DNA of 64,000 nt. It comes from Akkermansia muciniphila. GTDB lineage: Bacteria; Verrucomicrobiota; Verrucomicrobiia; Verrucomicrobiales; Akkermansiaceae. The notes under the pieces were generated by a model that was not told the origin of the DNA, did not search any database, and saw nothing but the letters and a program-made list of their open reading frames with translations. The stretch is taken from contig SFDX01000004.1 of NCBI GenBank assembly GCA_004557455.1, forward strand, positions 19,723-83,722. Reading direction: 5' to 3'. The number at the start of each line of letters is the position of its first letter. The stretch's first letter is position 1. Both the position numbers and the translations under genes were made by a program. Of this stretch, positions 51,143 to 60,000 are shown piece by piece.

Positions 51143-53272
51143 ATGAGGAAAAAATTTCTACTCTACCTTCTGCTTCTCACCCTGGCGGCCTATGCAGCGT
51201 CCCTGCTCTTCGGCTATATACGGGTAACAGATGAGTGTGAGCGCAATGCCGAGACCCTCATGGACGCCCAGTTGGGCAACGCCCTCGACATGGTGAACCG
51301 TTGGGAAAACAACGCCCGCAAGCTGCTCAGAATGCGGGAACAGACCATGCTGGAGCGCACCAGAGCGGCTGCCGAGGTCGTGCGCCTGAACCCCGGCATC
51401 CTGAGGAGCAAGGAAGAAATGCTGGCCCTGTGCAACAAGTTGGGCGCCGAGCAGATGGCCGTGGCCGACGCACGCGGTAACATTATCGCTCTCACCGAGG
51501 AACGGAACGGCATGAACCTCGGCGACCACGAGCAAACCATGCCCTTCCTGCGCTGCATTGCCGACCCCACCTACGAGCTGGTGCAGAGCCCGCAGGCCAA
51601 CGCCGCAGAGGGCGCGCTGATGCAATACGCCGGCGTGCACCGCGCAGATGCCCCCGGCTGCGTGCAGCTCGGCTTTGCCCCTGCGGTGGACAGCCAAGCC
51701 CCCGTTACGGAGGAGTTGAGCCTCGCCGTGCAGAACTTCCGCCCCGGTCCGAACGGCGACTTGGTGGGCTTCCGGCGCGGTAAGGCCTTGGCAAAGAGCA
51801 GCTCCGGCATCTCACTCCTGCGCCTCATGAACCTCCCGGAGGGCCGAACGACCCACTTGGAGCACGCCGGCAATGCTTACCTGGCGCGCACCCTCACCGG
51901 GGGCGGTTACAGGCTCGTGGCTCTGGCTGCGGAGGAGGATGTCTTTGCCTCGCGCGGCAAGCTTGTCCTCTCCATCGGCATCACAAGCTTCGCGACCTCT
52001 CTGGGGGTGATGCTGGTGGTGCTTCTTCTGCTGCATGTGCTGGTCGTGCGCCGCCTGCGGCACATGCAGGCCCCGCTGCAGCGCATTGAGGAGGGCGACC
52101 TCGATGAACGCCTGCCGGAGGAGGGCGGCCCGGAGTTCACGCGCTTGGCCGTGGGCATCAACAGCATGGTGGATTCCCTGCAGATCACGAGCGAGGCCGC
52201 CCGCCGCCGCATGGAGACCGAGCTGTCCGTCGCGCGCCGCGTGCAGCAGGCGGCCATGCCGCACACCTACCCGGCCTTCCCCGGGCAGGATGCCTTCGAC
52301 CTCTACGCCCTCGACATGCCCGCAGGCTTCGTGAGTGCGGATTTCTATGATTACTACATGACCCCCGGGGGCCGCCTCGTCTTCATGGTCGGCACCGTCG
52401 CGGGCAGCGGTGTCCCTGCCTCGCTGTATGTGATGCAGTGCCTGGTCGTGTTCCGCCAGCATCTGTGCGGCCCCGGCTCCCTGCAGGAGCAGGTGGAGGG
52501 CATCAACCGCGATCTCGCGGAGCGCCGGGTGCGCGTGTCCATGCTGCTGGGGCGGGTGAACCCCGCAGACGGTCAACTGGAGCTGCTGGCCGCCGGGCAC
52601 CCCGGCCCCATGCTGGCCCCGCCGGCGGAGGACTTCGCGCCCCTGCCCATGCCGCAGCAAGCAGAGCTGGGTGCCTCCCCCGAAAACCGCTTCGAGATCC
52701 GCAAGCTGACGCCGCCCGCAGGCTACCACCTCCTCTTCTATTCGGACGGCGTGCTGCACTGCCGCAGTCCGCAGGATGACGAATGGGGGGCAGAGGGGCT
52801 GCTGGGGGTGCTCAACTCCCCGGCCTCGGCGGCGCAGCGTCACGAGATCAGTGCCGCGCCCCGGGCCGTGCAAAGTGCCATTCGCCGCCACCGCGCAGGC
52901 CGCAAGCCGCGCTTGGATACCGCTGTGCTGGCTTTTTGCTACCGGGGGGATGTGCGCGGCAGTCTGGTGCTGCAAAGCACGGCGGCGGATGCGGCGGAGA
53001 TCTGCGAGCGCCTGCAATGCACCATGGAATCCGCCCTCGCCTCTCCCCTGCAAATCGAGGCCCTGCAGGCCGATGTGCCCGCCTTGCTGAAGCTGCTGCC
53101 CCCGGACACCACCATCGATGCCCGGCTCATCTGCACGGAGCGGGACACCACGCTGCACTTGGGCTTTACGCACGCACCCGCCCTGCCCCTGCCCCCGCTG
53201 CGTTGCACGCGCCATGCGGACCGCCCGGCCCCCGGCGGGGTGCACCGTCTCTCCCTTTTCTATTGCCATTGA
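51143..53272 (+). CDS. Membrane PP2C (SpoIIE-type) phosphatase with sensor domain, partly degenerate
   Basis: 709 residues: TM1 (about 4-25), a periplasmic sensor (about 26-275; Cache-like by size and position), TM2 (about 278-302), HAMP (about 303-360, RRLRHMQAPLQRIEEGDLDE), then a PP2C/RsbU domain (about 365-610) and an extra C-terminal domain. Recognisable: SARRVQQAAMP-like helix, FVSADFYDYYM, LAAGHPGPML, LLFYSDGVL. But the metal motif usually IGDVSGKGVPA reads VGTVAGSGVPA and the usual DDITL end reads LDTAVL, so activity may be reduced. It sits directly before a Ser/Thr kinase, whose 5' end follows 1 nt later: a likely opposing pair. Confidence 0.85.
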   Translation: MRKKFLLYLLLLTLAAYAASLLFGYIRVTDECERNAETLMDAQLGNALDMVNRWENNARKLLRMREQTMLERTRAAAEVVRLNPGILRSKEEMLALCNKLGAEQMAVADARGNIIALTEERNGMNLGDHEQTMPFLRCIADPTYELVQSPQANAAEGALMQYAGVHRADAPGCVQLGFAPAVDSQAPVTEELSLAVQNFRPGPNGDLVGFRRGKALAKSSSGISLLRLMNLPEGRTTHLEHAGNAYLARTLTGGGYRLVALAAEEDVFASRGKLVLSIGITSFATSLGVMLVVLLLLHVLVVRRLRHMQAPLQRIEEGDLDERLPEEGGPEFTRLAVGINSMVDSLQITSEAARRRMETELSVARRVQQAAMPHTYPAFPGQDAFDLYALDMPAGFVSADFYDYYMTPGGRLVFMVGTVAGSGVPASLYVMQCLVVFRQHLCGPGSLQEQVEGINRDLAERRVRVSMLLGRVNPADGQLELLAAGHPGPMLAPPAEDFAPLPMPQQAELGASPENRFEIRKLTPPAGYHLLFYSDGVLHCRSPQDDEWGAEGLLGVLNSPASAAQRHEISAAPRAVQSAIRRHRAGRKPRLDTAVLAFCYRGDVRGSLVLQSTAADAAEICERLQCTMESALASPLQIEALQADVPALLKLLPPDTTIDARLICTERDTTLHLGFTHAPALPLPPLRCTRHADRPAPGGVHRLSLFYCH

Positions 53273-53273
53273 T

Positions 53274-55832
53274 ATGAACCCGCCCCTTCCTCCCAAAATC
53301 GCCCCTGCTCCCCCCGTTCCCCGCCCTCTGCCCACGGCGGCGGACACCGCCGGCGCTGCGCAGACTCGGGACCCCCGCCGGCCGCTGGAGCCCGGCACAC
53401 GGGTCGGTAACTACACCATCCTGCGCACCCTCGGTCAGGGGGGCTTCGGTATCACCTACCTGGCTACCACCACGGGCAAGAGCAGCCGCGTCGTTCTCAA
53501 GGAGCACATCCCTGCCGGCGTTGCCCGGCGCGAGGAGGGGGACACTTTCATCCGCTGTACGTCGGTGAAGGATGAGGAGGACTGGGCACACTCGCTGTCG
53601 GAGTTCAAGGAGGAGGTGTCCATTCTCACGGGCCTGCACCACGAGGGGATTGTGCCGATTCTCGACAGCTTCGAGGCAAACGGTACGGGTTACTACGTCA
53701 TGCCCTACATCCACGGCAAAACGCTCACCCTGCCGGAGGAGCCCAGTCTGGAGGCCGCCGCGCGGCGTCAGGAGGCGCGCTTGCACCGCCGGCTGTTGCT
53801 GGACCTCTTGCCCATCTTTTCCTACTTGGGGCAAAACGGTGTGGTGCACCGCGATGTGAAGCCGGAGAATATCATCATCACCCCGGAGGGGAAGCCCAAG
53901 CTGCTGGACTTCGGCTCTGCGCGGCAGGTGCGGCCCGGTCGCAGTTTCACGAATATCTACACACCCGCCTTCGCCGCCCCGGAGCAGACGCTCTCCTTCC
54001 CCGCGCGTGAGACGGCGGAGCACATCGATCCGCGCACGGACATTTATCAACTCGGCGCAACCATCTACTACCTGGTCACGCGCATGCTCCCCCCTGCGGC
54101 GGGGACGCGTCTGCATGCGGAGCCGGATCCCTATGCCCCGCTGGCGGAGCGGCCGGAGTTGGTGGATATCTATGGCCGTACCTTCCTGGCCGGTATCGAC
54201 CGCGCCATGCAGCTGCACCGGGAGGACCGCTGGCCCTCGGCGGCGGAGTGGCTGTCGAGCCTGTCGGGGGGTACCTCGGCTTCGCAGCATCGCATCTCGC
54301 GCGGGCTGATGTTGGGTATCGGGCTGGGGCTCTGCCTGCTGGGGGGCTCTGCGGCGCTGGTGCTGCACGCCCTGCAGCGTTACCGCGAGGGGCGGGAGCT
54401 GGCGCAAAGCTGCATCGAGATGGCATCGGATACCCTCATGGAGACCAACCTGATGCAGGCGGACATCCCCGGTGCCACGGAGCGCTGCCCGGATGCCAAC
54501 GTGCGGCTGAATACCTACATCGAGACGCTGGAGAATACGGAAATAGGCTCCGCCGCTGTGCGTGCCCGCGGTATTGCCCGCGCGCGGCTGCTGCTGGCCG
54601 GCAATCACCTGCGCACGGGCGAGAATGCGGAGGCGCTGGCCCAGGCGGAGCGCTGCCTGGCGTCCCTGGATGGGCTGAGGGAGCAGGACGCCGAGCCTCG
54701 CAAAATGATGCACCGCCGCGGCGATGGTTCGCAGAGATATGAGACCATGGGGGCTCTGCGTGCCCGCGCTCACTGCGTGGCGGCGGATGCCCTGCTGCGC
54801 GCGGGGCGGGAGGCAGATGCCGCCAAGCACCTGGTGGCCGCCCGCGCGTTGTATGATGCGGCTTCCCCCGCGCAGGCCAAGTCGCCCATCCACCGCTTGG
54901 CGGACATCCAAGCGCGCCGGCTGGAGGCGGATTTGGCGCGGGACACGGGGCATCTCCGCAAGCAGCTCAACCTCCTGCTCCGCAACCTGGAGGCCGTGCG
55001 CTCCCTCTACGAGGCCCTGCCGGATATGGAATCCGCCGCGCTGGAGCTGGGGCACACGCTCATCTCTCTGGCAGAGTTCTACGCCGCCAACGAGCAGTGG
55101 GATGAGAGTAACTCCGCCCTGCGGGAGGCCCGTATGTTATTTGCGAACCTGTACGCCGCTCACCCTTACAGTCTGGAGAGTCTCTATGGGCTCGCGCTGG
55201 CCTACACCCGCCTCTTCGAGGTGGAGGGAAGCCGCAGCGACGGTAAGCTCTCGGAGTCCGTCTCCGCCCTCCTCAGCTCGTCCCTCCGCTTCCAGGAGCA
55301 GCACGCGCAGGAGCTCATCCGGATGGATCCCGGCAATGCTACTTTCCTGGCTCTGTATGCGGAGACCACCATCAACCAGATGCGCTTCGCCGCCGCCCGC
55401 CGTCAGTGGAATCGCGTGGAGTCTACCGCCAATGCTTTCCTGCGCCGGCTCGATGCCCGGGAGGCCCAGCCCGGTACCTCGCGAGCGGAAATCGACCTGC
55501 TCCGTGCACGCACGCTCTGTCTGCTGGCCCTGGCTCATACGGAGATTCCCGAGCGCGCTTCCGCCGCCGCCAAGGAGTACGAGCAGGCCTACGCTCTCGT
55601 CCTGCGCGAGGCGGACCGCGCTCGCACGGACCATTCCTACGCCGTCAAGCAGGCGCGGCTGTGCAAGATGTATGCGGATTACCTCTTCGGCGCTGATAAA
55701 ACGGAGGAGGCCTGCGCGGTCGTGCGGCGGGGGCTGGCGATTCTCGATTCCCAGGACGCGCACGCCCATGGCATGCCGCACGCTACCTGTCAGCGCCTGC
55801 ATGCGCAGCTCAAGCTCATGCTCGAGCCCTGA
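53274..55832 (+). CDS. Eukaryotic-like Ser/Thr protein kinase with membrane anchor and TPR-like sensor
   Basis: 852 residues. Pro/Ala-rich N-terminus, kinase domain about 46-330 with LGQGGFG (53-59), catalytic Lys76 in VVLKEH, HRDVKPENII (192-201), DFGSAR (212-217), APEQ (235-238) and DIYQLGATIYYLVT. One transmembrane helix (about 344-367), then about 480 residues of helical TPR-like repeats presumably outside the cytoplasm (ENAEALAQAERCLASLDGL). All catalytic residues are present. It ends the operon amidase-amidase-like-phosphatase-kinase, which suggests a cell-wall-linked signalling module. ATG 53274 overlaps nothing; a longer frame upstream lies inside the phosphatase gene. Confidence 0.92.
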   Translation: MNPPLPPKIAPAPPVPRPLPTAADTAGAAQTRDPRRPLEPGTRVGNYTILRTLGQGGFGITYLATTTGKSSRVVLKEHIPAGVARREEGDTFIRCTSVKDEEDWAHSLSEFKEEVSILTGLHHEGIVPILDSFEANGTGYYVMPYIHGKTLTLPEEPSLEAAARRQEARLHRRLLLDLLPIFSYLGQNGVVHRDVKPENIIITPEGKPKLLDFGSARQVRPGRSFTNIYTPAFAAPEQTLSFPARETAEHIDPRTDIYQLGATIYYLVTRMLPPAAGTRLHAEPDPYAPLAERPELVDIYGRTFLAGIDRAMQLHREDRWPSAAEWLSSLSGGTSASQHRISRGLMLGIGLGLCLLGGSAALVLHALQRYREGRELAQSCIEMASDTLMETNLMQADIPGATERCPDANVRLNTYIETLENTEIGSAAVRARGIARARLLLAGNHLRTGENAEALAQAERCLASLDGLREQDAEPRKMMHRRGDGSQRYETMGALRARAHCVAADALLRAGREADAAKHLVAARALYDAASPAQAKSPIHRLADIQARRLEADLARDTGHLRKQLNLLLRNLEAVRSLYEALPDMESAALELGHTLISLAEFYAANEQWDESNSALREARMLFANLYAAHPYSLESLYGLALAYTRLFEVEGSRSDGKLSESVSALLSSSLRFQEQHAQELIRMDPGNATFLALYAETTINQMRFAAARRQWNRVESTANAFLRRLDAREAQPGTSRAEIDLLRARTLCLLALAHTEIPERASAAAKEYEQAYALVLREADRARTDHSYAVKQARLCKMYADYLFGADKTEEACAVVRRGLAILDSQDAHAHGMPHATCQRLHAQLKLMLEP

Positions 55833-55839
55833 TGCGGTA

Positions 55840-56622
55840 TCAGATTAAGCGCATGCCGTGCCGCTTGATCTTCTCTTCGTGGATGGTCGTGAAGCATTTC
55901 ACGAAGATCTCCACCCAGTCGTCGATGGCTTGGCGCTGGTAGGCATAGCGGCGGAAGTCCCGTACCTCCAGCAGAAAGCGGCCGGCCAAGGACTTCTGCC
56001 CGAAGTCGAGGTCGGCCACCTCGGCCACCAGCTTGCCCTTGGGGTCGAAGAATTTGGCGCCCATGGCGATGTAGCCTTTGTCTTCCTCGTTGTGGAGGAG
56101 CTGCCCGCTGACAATGCCGCCACCCGTCACCACAAGGCCGAGGGTGTTCGTCGTGGCGGCTTTGATGATGTTGGTGGCGATGTGGGTGGGCTTGGCACCG
56201 AGTATGGCTATCTGCAGGGTGTACACGTCCTTGCCGGGTTTGTCGACCAGGTGGAAGGTGTTCTGCTCGGCATCCAGTTTCTTCATGCGCTCGAAGAGGG
56301 CTTTGTTAAAGTACTCACAGAGGTTCTCGATGCCCTGCCTGTCCCCGGGGTTCGTCGGCATGTCGCTGAAGTATTTTAAGGTCACGGGCAGAATGTGGAT
56401 GGGCTGGCTCCTCCCGGCCTCGCCCGCTACGCGTTTGTTCCACTCCTCGTTATCGGATATATCCCAGTAGGAATCGAAGGGAAAACGCTGCTTGTCCGAT
56501 TCCTCGAAGTGCCGGATGAATCCGTTGCGGGGGATCAGATCAAAGGTGTTCGGGCTGCACGCTGTCAGAATCAAAAACAGACAGACGCATAGCAGGCGGA
56601 GCAGATACTTCTGCCCGCGCAT
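55840..56622 (-). CDS. Lipoprotein, DUF3313-like
   Basis: 260 residues from ATG 56622: MRGQKYLLRLLCVCLFLILTAC is a lipoprotein signal with lipobox LTAC (Cys at about 22). The mature part (FDLIPRNGFIRHFEESDKQR, VVTGGGIVSGQLLHNEEDKG, VEIFVKCFTTIHEEKI) resembles the DUF3313 family of outer-membrane-associated lipoproteins of unknown function. An in-frame ATG at 56649 is an alternative start. Convergent with the kinase gene, 7 nt apart. Two promoters may serve it: a perfect TTGACA promoter and, if cassette 3 inverts, a second one. Confidence 0.82.
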   Translation of the reverse strand: MRGQKYLLRLLCVCLFLILTACSPNTFDLIPRNGFIRHFEESDKQRFPFDSYWDISDNEEWNKRVAGEAGRSQPIHILPVTLKYFSDMPTNPGDRQGIENLCEYFNKALFERMKKLDAEQNTFHLVDKPGKDVYTLQIAILGAKPTHIATNIIKAATTNTLGLVVTGGGIVSGQLLHNEEDKGYIAMGAKFFDPKGKLVAEVADLDFGQKSLAGRFLLEVRDFRRYAYQRQAIDDWVEIFVKCFTTIHEEKIKRHGMRLI

Positions 56623-56675
56623 GGCAGATAGACAGAAAACAGATGTCATGGCGCAGAGTGTATGGTACGCTCCGT

Positions 56676-56704
56676 AGCGTAACATACCCCCGCCCCTGTG
56701 TCAA
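56676..56704 (-). promoter_or_regulatory. Promoter of the lipoprotein gene
   Basis: Perfect -35 TTGACA (56699-56704, minus strand), 17-bp spacer, -10 TACGCT (56676-56681), 26 nt before ATG 56649 and 53 nt before ATG 56622. Confidence 0.65.
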
Positions 56705-56765
56705 TACTATTCCGCACACAGGGATGGCCCCGCCGGCCGTCCCTTGCAGAATCCCCTTCCCCGCA

Positions 56766-56949
56766 AGACTACAGCATTCCCAATGCACACCACGGGCGCC
56801 TGCGCGTATGGTCTTGATATTCAACGAGTTGCACATTTTCGTGTCTCCTGCGGGCCTTCCGTACCGGGAGAGCCGATGAGGAGAAAATCCCGCACCGAAC
56901 GGTTTTTCTCACTTTTTCCCTTGACTCCGCATTAGAAATGCTGTATTCT
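56766..56949. promoter_or_regulatory. Candidate invertible promoter cassette 3, drawn ON toward the autotransporter
   Basis: 13-mers GCATTCCCAATGC (56774-56786) and GCATTAGAAATGC (56929-56941) bound 168 bp. TTGACT (56921-56926) just inside the right end stands 17 bp from TATTCT (56944-56949) just outside, giving a complete promoter toward the gene at 57083 (leader about 127 nt). On the left, outside -10 TAGTCT (minus strand, 56766-56771) has only CGTGGT as -35. The interior has TTGATATTCAA (56814-56824), 27 bp from the left 13-mer (17 bp plus one helical turn). The centres CCC and AGA are not complementary here, so inversion may be slow or lost. Confidence 0.6.
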
Positions 56950-57082
56950 CAAATCGTGCACAGGGGTGGGCCTCCGGGCCGGTGTCCGTGGTTTCCTGAG
57001 AGAGAAAGAGAGAACAAGAGAGGCCATGCCACCGCCCGCCCCTCCCCGGAGCACGATGCTCAACTCATTTCTCTTTCTCATC

Positions 57083-60000
57083 ATGAAGTTACACCTTCCT
57101 CTCAAACTGAGGGCCGCTCTGCTGGCTCTCTGTCTCGCCGGCGCCCCAAGCGCTTTCTCCTTCGATAACACCATCTTCAAATTCGAAGGCTCCACGGCCT
57201 CCGAAACGGCCTCCGAAACAGGCTCCAAGTTGTACGAGGTTGCTGGTACAACCGTCTCCGGCACGGAAACATACATTGACTCCGGCCTCGTTGTTGGCTA
57301 CGCCATCGGCAATTACAAGCTGACGCGCGACTTGGGCAAGGCCTTTTCTTTCTCTGATGGCTCCTACATCAAACTTACGGATACGTATTGGTCCGATGGG
57401 GACGGAAAGCTTTTTCCCGGTTCCAGTTTCACCATTGCGACCTATGTCAATTTCGACAACGTGCTTGGCGGAGGGGAACAGGAGCAATTCCTTTTCGGTA
57501 CCGGCAACGATGCCAGCAAAGGATTTGTCTTCGGTGTGCAAAACGGAATTCTAGATTATCTTCGGAAATATGTCGCACATGATAAGCCGGCTTCTCAATC
57601 CGTCACAATGTGTTCACGCACATGGTATGCGCTTGCTGTCAGTTATGACAGCTCAAAACATCTGGCCTCCTTCTATATCGACGGAAAACTTGTAGGCACA
57701 GCAACGGTAGCTGACGCTTTTAACGATGCTACCGGAAACGCAGCCATCGGCGCGGGTTCTGCAAATGGCCAGCGCCCGTTTACAGGTGCCATGGCAGAGC
57801 TCCAAATTCTCAGTGGTGCTAAGACCCAAACAGAGATCATGGCCCTTTTCGGTCTGACAACCGTCAAAGACCTCTGGTGGAGAGGGACTGCAACAGAAAA
57901 CGCTTGGGACACAAGCAGCAAAAGGTGGGTTTTGGATCAAGACGTGACCGTTGCCGATACCAAGTTCACCCAAGGTGAGCGCGTCCATTTCGGTACCGAA
58001 GGCGGTACGGTGACCATTGATGAAACGGTGACCATTGATGAAAATATCGTTGCCCACGAAATGATAGTAGCGGGCACATACTCCTTTAATGTAGGTGTCG
58101 ACAAAAAGCTCACCACGGGAGCACTCACGATATCAGATGGCGCAACTGCTACACTGGGCGGGAGCGGCTTTACCTCCATAACCGGCAACGTGGACAGCGA
58201 GGGGGATAACAAGAGTGGTATTCTGAAGATAGACGGCGGCACAGTAACCGTAACCGGTGCTATCAACTCTGCTCTTGAGGTCACCGGGGGAGAGTTGACG
58301 GCTACCCGCATAACCGGACAAACAGAGGTTTCGGGAGGAAATACCCTGCTCAATGGAGGTTCTAATTCCTTCTCCGGAGCAGAGTTGTTGGTTTCCGGAG
58401 GAACGCTTGAGATAAATTGCGGGGAACTTGCAAACACAAGTTGCATCAGTACGAGCTCTGCCGTTCGGGTTACGGGTGGTGAATTAAAAATTACCGGACA
58501 TGATATGCTGGGCTGGAAGAAAAGTCAAAGCCCGGAAAAGATTGTCATGGAAGGGACGTCGGCAGATGCTCCTGCAACGCTGAATCTTGCTGATACAGCT
58601 ACACATACATGGGTGACAGCCGTGGAGATGGACGGCAACAGCATTCTGGACGGAACAACGCTCATGACCTTCGGCACCTCAATCAGTGCTTCGGGGATGA
58701 ATAATGAAATCAAGGCTGAAGAAATCCAATCTCGCAATGCTCTTGAATTGTCTGTTGCCGAGTCCGGTGAGCTGCTCATTGCATCCAAGTTGGTCAATAA
58801 CTATTGGGGAAACAATACCATAACCAAGACAGGGGCAGGCAAGGTTATCTTCACAAATAAGGAATCTGCTTGGTCAAATAATCTGCTCGTCAATGGGGGA
58901 AGTGTTCAATTGACAGATGGGGCCAAGATAGGCACCGGCTCTATTATCATGTCCTTGGGAACCACCTTGGAAGCCAAAGGAAACGTAGAGCTGGGGAACA
59001 CTGTCACCGGTGATGGCAAAATTGTTGTTACCGGGGCGGGACGTTCAGTGTTGTCCGGCAATGTTAACGCAACCCCGATTACCGTCAAAAACGGAGCCAC
59101 ACTGGGGCTGACCTCAACGTTCACCTCAAGTGGCAGCATCGAGTTTGAATCCGGCGCACGCTACAAGGGTGTCACAGCGACAGGGATAAGCTCCCTGACC
59201 GTTGGGAATACACTTACAATAGTATCCTCCTCTTGGCTGACGAGCGATGCAACCCCCACATACAAAGATAAAGGAGCGGCGGCTACCGACGGTTACGCCG
59301 TGGCTACATATCGCTTGGCAACAGTGGCGACGGGGGGAAGCATTTCCCTGCCTACTGGAGCGCAAGCGGTACTCGGTGGTACGGGATATGTGCTCGCTGC
59401 AAACGGCGGCAGTTTAACCTTCACGACAGATGGGACGAGCGGAGATTTCTACATCAACACGGAAAACGAGACCGTCAGCTATAACACAGGGGATACAAGC
59501 ACATCGGACATTGCATCCAATGCAACGTCTACAGTTGTGCTTAACGCCTCCGGTGTAACGTTGAATATGCAGACCTCTTTGAACCCTGCCGCAATAGGGG
59601 GAATCAGGGCTATGGAGAATGCAACCGTCCGCCTGCAGAAAGACATTACCCTGAAGAGATCGGATGTCTCGGTTGATTCGGGCAAGACTCTGACACTTAC
59701 CGGAAGCGGATACTACGACCTCGCTTCCGAATCGAATACCGGTGTCACTTTGGCAAGCGGAGAATCCGGGTGGACCGGCACAGTTGTGATTTCTGATACC
59801 AATCTGGGCGGACCTATCAATTGGAATGCTTATGTCAACGGCACATTCTCCACGCTGAAGCTTACTTCGGTTAGTGGATGGATAAATCCGAATTCCACTG
59901 TTGCGGCCAACCTGCGTTTATTGGAGGACACGGACGGAGCACCCGGTTTCACCATAACGGGAGTGAATAACAATGTATCCTACTCCTTCTCCGGCAAAAT

